5,995 nt of DNA from JBLHKE01 sp047619485 (lineage in GTDB: Bacteria > Verrucomicrobiota > Verrucomicrobiia > Verrucomicrobiales > DEV007). The translations under genes and the position numbers were made by a program. The DNA is taken from NCBI GenBank assembly GCA_047619485.1, contig JBLHKE010000494.1, forward strand, positions 1 through 5,995, written 5' to 3'. Positions 1-5,995 of the stretch are shown piece after piece. Under the pieces are notes generated by a model. That model did not search any database. It was not told where the DNA came from and saw only the letters and a list, made by a program, of their open reading frames with translations. The stretch's first letter is position 1. Each line of letters starts with the position of its first letter.

Positions 1-1
1 C

Positions 2-277
2 GAGGCTGACGACGACGCTGACGACGATGCTGACGACGAGGCTGACGACGAGGCTGACGACGAAGCTGATGACGAGGCTGACGACGAGGCTGACGACGAG
101 GCCGATGACGAGGCTGACGACGAGGCTGACGACGAGGCTGATGACGAGGCTGAAGACGAGGCTGACGACGAAGCTGACGACGAGGCTGACGACGAGGCCG
201 ACGACGAAGCTGACGACGAAGCTGACGACGAAGCTGACGACGAGGCTGACGACGAGGCTGATGACGAGGCCGAAAAC
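2..277 (+). repeat. 12-bp tandem repeat (consensus gaggctgacgac), about 23 units
   Basis: Twenty-three head-to-tail copies of a 12-base unit run from the left edge region to 277. Copies 2, 3, 6, 9, 12, 13, 15, 17-20 and 22 carry one or two substitutions, and the last (266-277) is more diverged. Two further near-copies lie at 290-313 after a 12-base interruption. The unit length is a multiple of three, so copy-number change would lengthen or shorten the encoded acidic tail without shifting the frame. The array may extend left of the window. Confidence 0.95.
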
Positions 278-325
278 AAAGTAGACAAGGAAGCCGACGA
301 CGAGGCCGACGATAACGCATCATAA
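2..325 (+). CDS. C-terminal part of an unidentified protein ending in an acidic EADD-repeat tail (5' end outside window)
   Basis: Only the last 107 codons of this gene are in the window, and no start codon occurs in this frame, so the gene begins upstream. The visible part is almost wholly low-complexity: 22 tetrapeptide units of the form (E/D)-A-(D/E)-D, then EAEN, KVDK, two more EADD units and NAS before the TAA at 323-325. About three quarters of the residues are Asp or Glu. The frame is supported by the repeat itself: all 14 deviations from the consensus 12-base unit between 2 and 265 fall on third codon positions, and only three change the residue, each time Asp to Glu or the reverse. 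The other plus-strand frame that stays open here would give a Thr/Arg/Leu repeat and is an artefact. Such a tail is probably disordered and could bind basic proteins, nucleic-acid-binding partners or cations; that is inference. The folded part of the protein is not visible, so no function is assigned. pheA starts 17 bases downstream, suggesting co-transcription. Confidence 0.85.
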   Translation, partial: EADDDADDDADDEADDEADDEADDEADDEADDEADDEADDEADDEADDEAEDEADDEADDEADDEADDEADDEADDEADDEADDEADDEAENKVDKEADDEADDNAS

Positions 326-342
326 TTCACTGACCACAGCCC

Positions 343-1407
343 ATGCCGCTCGACAAAATCCGTAAAAAAATTGACGCCCTCGACAGCGATCTGTTGCGTC
401 TTCTCAACGAGCGCGCCGATCTCGTGCATGAAGTCGGCGAGATCAAGAAGAAGGACGGGATGGAGATTTATGCCCCAGAACGCGAAGAGGCGCTGCTCCA
501 ATCGCTGATCGCCAAAAGCGAAGGGCGCCTGCCTGAGAAATCGATCCGCGCGATCTACCGCGAGATCATGTCTGCGGCGCTCGCCCTGGAGGAGAACCTC
601 AAGATCGCCTACCTCGGACCAGAGGGCACCTGGACCCACCAGGCGGCGATCAACAAATTCGGTCACAGCGTCGCTTACTCCGCCCAACCGAGCTTCACCG
701 AGGTGTTCGACCAGGTGGCGCGGCGGGTTGCCGACTACGGCGTCGTGCCGATCGAGAACTCGACTGAGGGAGCCGTCAACCACACCCTCGATCTGTTCGC
801 CGACTCCCCGCTCAAGATTTGCGCACAGATTCTACTGCCGATCGACAACGCCCTGATGTCGGTCATCCCACGCGAGGAGATCACCAAACTCTACTCGCAC
901 CCGCAGGTCTTCGGACAGTGCCGCGGCTGGATACAGAGAAATTTCCCAGCAGCCGAGATCATCGAGGTCTCCAGCACGACCCGGGCTGCAGAGATCGCCA
1001 ACACAGAGCCTGGCGCGGCAGCCCTTGGCGGTAAACTGGCGGCGGAGCTCTACGGCCTGGAGATTCTCGAGCCATCGATCAACGACCGCACCACCAACAC
1101 CACCCGCTTCCTCGTCCTGAGTCACAATACCTGCCCAGCGACGGGGAATGATCGGACATCGATCATGTTCTCGGTACGCGACCGGCCAGGCTCGCTGTTC
1201 AGCGCGCTCAAGCCGTTCAACGAGTTCGAGATCAACATGTCGAAGATCGAGAGCCGCCCGTCGAAACGCCGCGACTGGGAGTATTTCTTTTTTGTGGATG
1301 TGTTAGGACACTGCGAGGATCAGAAACTGATCACCGCGCTGGACGAACTCGGCGAGCACTGCAGCTTTGTGAAAATCTTAGGGAGCTACCCCAATACCGA
1401 GGGCTAG
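343..1407 (+). CDS. pheA: Bifunctional chorismate mutase / prephenate dehydratase (P-protein)
   Basis: This enzyme converts chorismate to prephenate and then prephenate to phenylpyruvate, the cytoplasmic route to phenylalanine. The 354-residue length is normal for the fused family. Residues 1-85 form an AroQ-type chorismate mutase helical domain, with Arg7, Arg24, Lys35, Arg47 and Glu48 matching the active-site Arg11, Arg28, Lys39, Arg51 and Glu52 of E. coli PheA. Residues 87-262 form the dehydratase domain: GPEGTWTHQAA at 92-102, VVPIENSTEG at 134-143, SHPQVFGQC at 185-193 and the catalytic TRF at 254-256. Residues 271-350 form an ACT domain with the ESRP signature at 303-306, the element that binds phenylalanine in the family, so feedback inhibition by phenylalanine is expected. 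The ATG at 343 is chosen because the mutase domain begins directly after it; no clear Shine-Dalgarno sequence precedes it. It lies 17 bases after the acidic-tail gene and converges with the minus-strand cluster. Confidence 0.97.
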   Translation: MPLDKIRKKIDALDSDLLRLLNERADLVHEVGEIKKKDGMEIYAPEREEALLQSLIAKSEGRLPEKSIRAIYREIMSAALALEENLKIAYLGPEGTWTHQAAINKFGHSVAYSAQPSFTEVFDQVARRVADYGVVPIENSTEGAVNHTLDLFADSPLKICAQILLPIDNALMSVIPREEITKLYSHPQVFGQCRGWIQRNFPAAEIIEVSSTTRAAEIANTEPGAAALGGKLAAELYGLEILEPSINDRTTNTTRFLVLSHNTCPATGNDRTSIMFSVRDRPGSLFSALKPFNEFEINMSKIESRPSKRRDWEYFFFVDVLGHCEDQKLITALDELGEHCSFVKILGSYPNTEG

Positions 1408-1473
1408 CACGACAAGGTTTCGACGGTCGGCACCTGTAGCGCGCCCGGCTTGCCCAATCCTTTCGAACCACGG

Positions 1474-1492
1474 CTTCGATTGCAAATCGAAG
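1474..1492. terminator. Inverted repeat between convergent genes, possible bidirectional terminator
   Basis: An 8-bp perfect stem (CTTCGATT, loop GCA, AATCGAAG) lies between the pheA stop at 1407 and the end of the alpha/beta-hydrolase gene at 1499. As plus-strand RNA it can extend by two G-U pairs. The position suits a shared terminator. However, the stem is AT-rich and neither side has a clear uridine run, so it may be a weak or factor-dependent stop, or chance. Confidence 0.4.
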
Positions 1493-1498
1493 TTACGC

Positions 1499-2872
1499 CT
1501 ACTCCTTGACGTGCAGGTGCAGGATGCGCACCACCTCGGTGATCGCCCCCGGATGGTTTGGCGCACGGTGGTTGGACAACACCGTCTTCTCCGAGACCGC
1601 CTCATCCAGATGCGCACTTCCGTAACTGACCAGACCATCGTTGCGCTCTGCCACCGGCCCAGTTAGCGGGTCTTCGCCGAGGGCGATGATCGAGTGGATC
1701 GGCAGTGGCTTCTTGAAGGGCAAGCCACGCAATCCCTTCAGGAAGTCAGAATTTGGACGCAGGTCATCAACGCTGTTCGGAATGTGCCCCTCGTAGCCAA
1801 ACTCTTTCGCGAAAAAGGGATCTAGCGCGGCAAGGGAAATCACCGCCCCGGTTAGCTCCGTCGGCAATTTGATTAGCCCGGCGATAATTCCTCCGATCTT
1901 CGAAACCGCGATGTCACTCCCGCGGTGGGGAGTCGCGATGAAAATTGCCCGCTTGATCTGGGGAATCGCTTCGAAGAAGACGCAGCCACTGAGGACTTTT
2001 GCCTGGTCTTCACGGATCCCCATCGCCTCGGGGCGTGGGCGATCCTCAGGCCAGAAAGCGTTGTCGCTGTCCTTGAGTTGCAACTCGGTGACCAGTCCAC
2101 CCATGCTGTGCCCGATGATCACCATGTTATCCATCTGCGGATGGACGCCGCCCGGGTTGTAGAGTTCCTGCATCCGCTGGATTTCTTCGCGCAAGCGCAT
2201 GCCCGAGTAGAGGATCGGGACACCCGTCGGGTAGCTGTAAGACCAGAACTGGTAGTTCTTCCGCACGACATCGTCGGCACGAACCCGGTTCACCATATTC
2301 TTCCAAATCGACGGGCTCGACTTGATCCCGTGGACGAAAATGACGGGGATCCGCGTCGGGTCGACCGGCTCGAAGCGGTAGATACCAGTGGCTTCATCAT
2401 ACTCGTCTGTCTTGATCATGGCGCGCACCACGGGGAGTTTGAGATCGCCCTGCTTGCGCATGTAGGCGAGCGGTGCGGTGTAGTTGACCGCAAGCTTCAA
2501 ACGGCTACCGCCAACCTCCACAGTGTTCGAGTTGAGAGAATCGTAGATCTGCAGACGCCCATCTTGCTCGAGGTAGGTGACGGGCAATGCGGTGCCGATC
2601 GGTGAGACGAAGGGCTGATCCTCCGAAGGCGCGCGCCAGAGGACAGCTGGTGTGCCAATCCCATCTCGCCGAACCCAACTGGGGAAATCGCGCTCCCTCA
2701 GCTCAGAGACGGGAACCAGCCGATCATAGTCACTGAGTTTGATCGAATCACGCCCGTGCCAGGTGCTGGTCGTTTTCCAGCCGTCGACTGGGCCATCGGC
2801 GCCTTTGCGCGGAGAGATCGCACAACTACTCACCAGCAGGGCTAGGACAACTGTTAGGATGACTCGGGTCAC
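1499..2872 (-). CDS. Alpha/beta-hydrolase (lipase/esterase-type) lipoprotein
   Basis: This is a predicted envelope-anchored serine hydrolase; the substrate is unknown, probably an ester. With a GTG start at 2872 the protein has 457 residues and begins with a short hydrophobic signal ending in the lipobox VSSC, with Cys17 as the lipidated residue. Residues 18-170 form an N-terminal region without a motif I recognise. The hydrolase domain follows: strand and oxyanion motif VIFVHGIKSS (177-186), nucleophile elbow GHSMGG (254-259, Ser256), ATPHRGSD (313-320), likely acid Asp412 in the NDGLV motif, and His435 (or His440) as the probable catalytic histidine. The frame remains open upstream to an ATG at 3013, but that would overlap the preceding gene by 88 bases and bury the signal peptide behind about 47 polar residues. 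The only alternative start near the signal is a TTG at 2878. No good Shine-Dalgarno precedes either. It is the last gene of the minus-strand cluster, about 53 bases after the NlpC/P60-like gene. Confidence 0.88.
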   Translation of the reverse strand: MTRVILTVVLALLVSSCAISPRKGADGPVDGWKTTSTWHGRDSIKLSDYDRLVPVSELRERDFPSWVRRDGIGTPAVLWRAPSEDQPFVSPIGTALPVTYLEQDGRLQIYDSLNSNTVEVGGSRLKLAVNYTAPLAYMRKQGDLKLPVVRAMIKTDEYDEATGIYRFEPVDPTRIPVIFVHGIKSSPSIWKNMVNRVRADDVVRKNYQFWSYSYPTGVPILYSGMRLREEIQRMQELYNPGGVHPQMDNMVIIGHSMGGLVTELQLKDSDNAFWPEDRPRPEAMGIREDQAKVLSGCVFFEAIPQIKRAIFIATPHRGSDIAVSKIGGIIAGLIKLPTELTGAVISLAALDPFFAKEFGYEGHIPNSVDDLRPNSDFLKGLRGLPFKKPLPIHSIIALGEDPLTGPVAERNDGLVSYGSAHLDEAVSEKTVLSNHRAPNHPGAITEVVRILHLHVKE

Positions 2873-2925
2873 AGCCAAACTAGGCCATGATTTGAGTGTG
2901 GCGTCGATGGGAAAGTTCGAACCGG

Positions 2926-3657
2926 TCAGTCGCGGATATTCCGATAGCGGTACGGTTTGTAGTCGAGAGATTTGAGGTAGTCGCATGCGATCGTATTCTT
3001 CAAAACCTTCCACGAGGGAGGTGAGCCAGCTTCGTAGGCCACCAGGTGTGATTTCGAGCTATCGGTGAAGCCCTCAAAAAGGAGCACATGCTGGTTGTGA
3101 ATGTTGAGGATGTCACCCGTGTGTAGGTCTTCGTAGCCATCCAGCTCACGACACAGCGATGGGAGTTCCCGGGTAGAATAGGATCGGGGCAATTTCCAGC
3201 AGCGCGAGATGAAGCCAGAGCAATCGATTCCGACCGCATGCCCGCTGACGGCCGTGTCGAGCTGCCGACGCTTCGCCGACGTGTAGACGTCGCCGGCAAA
3301 CTGCCCACGCCCCAGCCCCTGATCGAAGCTACCCGGGGTGTCGAACCCGCCCCATTTGTACGGCATGCCTCGATTCACCGCGCCAGCCCGCCACCATCCG
3401 CGTGCACCGAAACCGAGGTCCGGCGTGTCGATCCGAATCCCATCAGGGGCATCGCCATGGAAGGCATGACGTTCCTCTGCCCGCCATTCATGATCGAGGT
3501 AAGCACGCGCGCTGGCGATCGTCTCCGCACGTGTGACGTGGTCGCGGACTAGCGGTCGCCCGAGACGCGCCGGCTCCGGCGCTGCGTCTTCGCCTGCGCA
3601 AGCACCGAACAAGATAGCAACCAGGCACACTGCAACAACACCGCCGCCCGAGTTCAT
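2926..3657 (-). CDS. NlpC/P60-like cysteine hydrolase lipoprotein
   Basis: This is a 243-residue predicted lipoprotein with a papain-like (NlpC/P60 or amidase-type) domain; family members usually cut peptide or amide bonds in peptidoglycan. The N-terminal hydrophobic stretch (7-19) ends in the lipobox FGAC with Cys20 as lipidation site. The catalytic domain shows PYKWGG at 99-104, the nucleophile motif GIDCSGF at 143-149 (Cys146), and GDILNIHNQHVLLF at 181-194, where His190 is the likely general base. The third polar residue is uncertain; Glu209 is a candidate. No SH3 or LysM cell-wall-binding domain is visible. The ATG at 3657 overlaps the stop of the upstream membrane-protein gene by four bases (ATGA), so translation is probably coupled; the AAAAGGAA immediately before the ATG is too close for a standard ribosome binding site. 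Peptidoglycan as substrate is inferred from the fold and the location. Confidence 0.85.
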   Translation of the reverse strand: MNSGGGVVAVCLVAILFGACAGEDAAPEPARLGRPLVRDHVTRAETIASARAYLDHEWRAEERHAFHGDAPDGIRIDTPDLGFGARGWWRAGAVNRGMPYKWGGFDTPGSFDQGLGRGQFAGDVYTSAKRRQLDTAVSGHAVGIDCSGFISRCWKLPRSYSTRELPSLCRELDGYEDLHTGDILNIHNQHVLLFEGFTDSSKSHLVAYEAGSPPSWKVLKNTIACDYLKSLDYKPYRYRNIRD

Positions 3658-4880
3658 TTCCTTTTGGATTGGCGTTCCTCACGCGCCTGTTTTTTCAACT
3701 GCGCCGGCATCAGATCGAACCATGGCATCTGCACCAGAGGCTGGTTGATCCACCCCTTCACCGGGTGCGCTTCGAACTTTACGAACTGCCCGACGACGAT
3801 CTGGAAAGTGAATCCAAACCAGATAAGCACAGCCAAAAACCCCGCACTCAGCCTGCCGGTGAAGCTACCGGCCCAGAGGATAAACCGCGTTGGCGCCGAA
3901 CGTTCCGGACCAGGATCTGGCACGTCGATGTGCAGTTTTTCCACAGCGACAACCTCGAAACCGTGCGCCTTCAACTCGCCCGCCTGCAGGGCGTCCCTCA
4001 CCGCCCCCGCGTAGAGACGGGCGGCGATAACATGGAGAAATACGAAGGCGGGGAAAACGAATAGGCTAGTGAGGAACAAGTAGCTGTGGAACTGGCGGAG
4101 CATCTCGACCGCACTCAGCTCGAGAAACGCCTCATTTTCCTGGGTCATGAAGTAGGGCGCCACCTTCATTGCCATCACAGGCAGAGAGAGACCGCCGTAA
4201 CAGGCCGCCAAGGTCAGCGATCCGAGCCAGCGCCGCCTGACGAGCTTACGGACGATCCGAAAATCGTAAAACGACCGCCAGTCGCCGGTCACCGCCTGCC
4301 GCGCCTGCGCCATCGGTAAGTAGAACATCACGGCGATGAAAGCGAACATGCCGACGATGTAACGCGAAGGGTTCACGAACGACTGCTCGTAGCCGAAATT
4401 GAACGAGTTGTCCCAGCCAGCCTCCCAGGTGAGGAACCAGATCAGACCAGGAATTACCGTTAGGACATACGAGTTGAACACACCGCGCAGCCCGATCTTA
4501 AAATTCTGAACCAGCGAAGAGAGCACACGCCGACCGCGGAACCAGTTCGGCCAATGCATGTGCTCGCGCCATTCGTCATTGGTCGAAGTCAGGGTCTGGA
4601 AGCGAACCCCTGCGTACCACTCCGGGCTACGTACCCACCAGACTTTGAGCGCGCTCCGCTGCATCAGCCGATAAGTCCAACCAACAGCGAGAATCGCACC
4701 GATCACGCTGAGCGGCCCGAGAATGCCGAACATCCCACAGCAGAAGAAAGCACCGACCAGTAGTTTGAATACAAACATCCCTGCGAGCTTCAGCTTCGAC
4801 CCGATCCCGGGGCTGCCGGCGATCACTTCTTGTAGTCGCGCACCCTGGGCACTGGATATCTCCGGTACATCCGCGCTCAT
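3654..4880 (-). CDS. Polytopic membrane protein of unknown function
   Basis: I do not recognise this 408-residue protein. It has a polar N-terminus of about 30 residues, then hydrophobic segments near 33-53, 56-72, 134-151, 174-191, 219-239, 267-288 and 345-364, suggesting six to seven membrane spans. The longer polar stretches are 73-130 (rich in Trp and Arg) and 290-335. The C-terminus (394-408) is strongly basic, ending in Lys/Arg, and so is probably cytoplasmic by the positive-inside rule. I see no transporter, kinase, peptidase or glycosyltransferase signature. The ATG at 4880 overlaps the stop of the AP-fold gene by four bases, and its own stop overlaps the start of the NlpC/P60-like gene in the same way, so it sits in the middle of a coupled unit. 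A GGAGG at 4891-4895 lies 10 bases before the start. It may anchor or export partners encoded beside it, but that is speculation from context. Confidence 0.85.
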   Translation of the reverse strand: MSADVPEISSAQGARLQEVIAGSPGIGSKLKLAGMFVFKLLVGAFFCCGMFGILGPLSVIGAILAVGWTYRLMQRSALKVWWVRSPEWYAGVRFQTLTSTNDEWREHMHWPNWFRGRRVLSSLVQNFKIGLRGVFNSYVLTVIPGLIWFLTWEAGWDNSFNFGYEQSFVNPSRYIVGMFAFIAVMFYLPMAQARQAVTGDWRSFYDFRIVRKLVRRRWLGSLTLAACYGGLSLPVMAMKVAPYFMTQENEAFLELSAVEMLRQFHSYLFLTSLFVFPAFVFLHVIAARLYAGAVRDALQAGELKAHGFEVVAVEKLHIDVPDPGPERSAPTRFILWAGSFTGRLSAGFLAVLIWFGFTFQIVVGQFVKFEAHPVKGWINQPLVQMPWFDLMPAQLKKQAREERQSKRK

Positions 4881-5995
4881 ACAAACGCGGCCTCCAGCGT
4901 GCTGCCATCGACGTGCTCGGCCGGACAGTTCATCAGTTTCGCCACCGTCGGGGCAAAGTCGATCTGCTGCACCGGCTTGTCGTATGTGACCCCCGCAGGG
5001 ACTCCTGGACCAACGAACAATGCCCAGATACGCCGCGACGAGATCGAGTTGAAATGGTGCTGGCAGGGGACCGAGGCAAAGGGTGCAGTATCACGTCCGC
5101 AGTCCGGCACGAGCGCGAAGATCGTGTTGCCGCGATACTCATCGTCCGCGGCGACGACCTCCATCAGCCGCCGCACGCCCTCGTCGATGATGGTAATGCC
5201 ACGCGTGTAGTGACTGAGGTTGCCCCAATGGACGTAGTCCGGATCGTTGTAGTTGACCATCATCAAGCGTGGGCGCAGTTGCTTGATCGCGCTGGCGGCC
5301 AGCTCGGTGAGCAAACGATCGCCACGCGGGTTTTTCAATCCGGAGTCGCCGTAGAGTGAACGCCACTGCTCCCAGTAGGCACCGATCTCTTTCCCCTGCC
5401 CCACCGACTCACCACCACTCCGCAAGTCGAGCCGAGCCATCTTGTCGCGCTCGGCCTGCTTGGTGGCGAGTTCTTTCCCCGCATATTTTCCGGCAGCAAT
5501 GTTGCTTGAGAGGACGTGCAGCTTGTAACGATAGAGGCTGAGGACATTCGACTTAAAGCCAGCACCGAAGAGGTGGTGGTTACTGAAGCTATAGAATTCC
5601 TCCTGGGTGCGATCTTCGCCGTTGATGATGAGCGTCTGGTGCTCCGGGACCGAGTAGGCTTTGCGGAAATACTCGAACAGCGTCGGCACTTTCGCTTCGA
5701 AACGCTCGCTGAGTAAACGCCTGTCGACGCTCTGGTAGAGATCGTATTTCCCGGTGAGGATATTGAGCGTGCCCTCACCATGGGAGGTGTTCAAACCCTC
5801 CATCGTGGAAATCCGCATGTCTTTGAAAAGCGTCCCGCGCTTCACCAGATCCGTCGACAAGAATGGTGCGTAGCTGTGCACCGGATCGATCGTCTCACGG
5901 CGCCGGACGCCACCGCCGAAACGGATGATGATCACGTTCGGCCCATCGTAGTAGGCCGGCACCGCATCGGAATCGGATGTCAGTGAGGAGAGGCC
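4877..5995 (-). CDS. Sulfatase/alkaline-phosphatase-superfamily protein with unusual active site (5' end outside window)
   Basis: The reading frame is open from the right edge, so the gene starts outside the window. A GTG at 5962 is possible but unlikely to be the true start, since 11 further in-frame codons (GLSSLTSDSDA) lie upstream and resemble the end of a signal peptide region. Counting from that GTG, there are 361 residues. The superfamily pattern is visible: core strand PNVIIIRF (8-15), an ILTG motif (68-71), MMVNYNDPDYVHWG (234-247), the strand and loop IFALVPDCGRD (281-291), His302/His303, ALFVGPGVPAG (314-324) and QIDFAPTVAKLM (333-344). Asp240/Asp242, His245 and His302/303 fit one metal site. 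The paired Asp usually after the first strand is replaced by GGGVRR, the usual DHG is DCG (287-289), and no Ser, Thr or Cys sits 10 residues before the Gly of LTG; His61 is there instead, with Thr59 and Ser60 adjacent. Activity is therefore uncertain. Its stop overlaps the membrane-protein gene (ATGA). Confidence 0.85.
   Translation of the reverse strand, partial: GLSSLTSDSDAVPAYYDGPNVIIIRFGGGVRRRETIDPVHSYAPFLSTDLVKRGTLFKDMRISTMEGLNTSHGEGTLNILTGKYDLYQSVDRRLLSERFEAKVPTLFEYFRKAYSVPEHQTLIINGEDRTQEEFYSFSNHHLFGAGFKSNVLSLYRYKLHVLSSNIAAGKYAGKELATKQAERDKMARLDLRSGGESVGQGKEIGAYWEQWRSLYGDSGLKNPRGDRLLTELAASAIKQLRPRLMMVNYNDPDYVHWGNLSHYTRGITIIDEGVRRLMEVVAADDEYRGNTIFALVPDCGRDTAPFASVPCQHHFNSISSRRIWALFVGPGVPAGVTYDKPVQQIDFAPTVAKLMNCPAEHVDGSTLEAAFV
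4891..4895 (-). promoter_or_regulatory. Ribosome binding site for the polytopic membrane protein gene
   Basis: GGAGG on the minus strand ends 10 bases before the ATG at 4880 and lies inside the end of the AP-fold coding sequence. It is the only strong Shine-Dalgarno match among the starts in this window, and it supports this ATG even though the gene overlaps its neighbour. Confidence 0.55.

Noticed and set aside
27..284. Plus-strand ORF encoding a Thr-Arg-Leu-Thr type repeat
   Set aside because: It is the out-of-frame reading of the 12-base repeat. Substitutions in the array fall on third positions of the EADD frame, not of this one, and that frame runs on to a stop just before pheA.
2..325. 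CRISPR or satellite interpretation of the left-hand repeat
   Set aside because: The units are 12 bases, directly abutting and without spacers, and they encode a uniform acidic peptide with third-position variation.
1153..1407. Variant ACT-domain sequence in pheA (GSLF instead of GALV)
   Set aside because: The position tolerates such changes in many P-proteins and the ESRP motif is intact, so I see no evidence of lost phenylalanine regulation.
1925..2605. Long plus-strand ORF (226 codons) opposite the hydrolase gene
   Set aside because: It lies wholly antisense to a gene with clear alpha/beta-hydrolase motifs, has no recognisable domain, and is of a kind expected in GC-rich coding DNA.
3669..4064. 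Plus-strand ORFs opposite the membrane-protein gene
   Set aside because: No domains or plausible start signals; the minus-strand frame has coherent hydrophobic segments and coupled start/stop codons.
4913..5359. Plus-strand ORF (148 codons) opposite the AP-fold gene
   Set aside because: Antisense shadow of a motif-bearing gene; its composition is typical of the complement of GC-rich coding sequence.

Overview
The window looks like a chromosomal segment of a moderately GC-rich Gram-negative-type bacterium. Two proteins carry lipoprotein signals, one is a multi-pass membrane protein, and the sulfatase-like protein and the alpha/beta hydrolase resemble lineages common in Verrucomicrobiota and Planctomycetota. 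I lean to Verrucomicrobiota. That rests on protein style alone; there is no rRNA or other taxonomic marker here. I see no tRNA, CRISPR array, insertion sequence, phage gene or other sign of a mobile region.

Left part, plus strand (1-1407). The window opens inside a gene whose last 107 codons are visible. They encode an extremely acidic low-complexity tail of Glu-Ala-Asp-Asp repeats ending at a TAA at 323-325. Seventeen bases later pheA begins, encoding a complete bifunctional chorismate mutase/prephenate dehydratase with a C-terminal ACT domain, the committed steps of phenylalanine synthesis. The two genes are probably co-transcribed.

Junction (1408-1498). pheA and the minus-strand cluster converge here. 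A short inverted repeat at 1474-1492 is a weak candidate for a shared terminator.

Right part, minus strand (1499-5995), read right to left. Four genes are packed tightly: (1) a sulfatase/alkaline-phosphatase-fold protein cut by the right edge, (2) a polytopic membrane protein of unknown family, (3) an NlpC/P60-like cysteine-hydrolase lipoprotein, and (4) an alpha/beta-hydrolase (lipase-type) lipoprotein. Genes 1/2 and 2/3 overlap by four bases (ATGA), so translational coupling is likely. Gene 4 follows gene 3 after about 53 bases if it starts at the GTG proposed here. The predicted locations (two envelope lipoproteins, an integral membrane protein and a probably exported AP-fold protein) suggest a cell-envelope unit. 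The substrate and purpose cannot be read from the sequence.

The most interesting points are the AP-fold protein, which appears to lack several standard metal and nucleophile residues; the conserved-looking but uncharacterised four-gene envelope unit; and the acidic repeat tail, whose sequence variation is confined to third codon positions.
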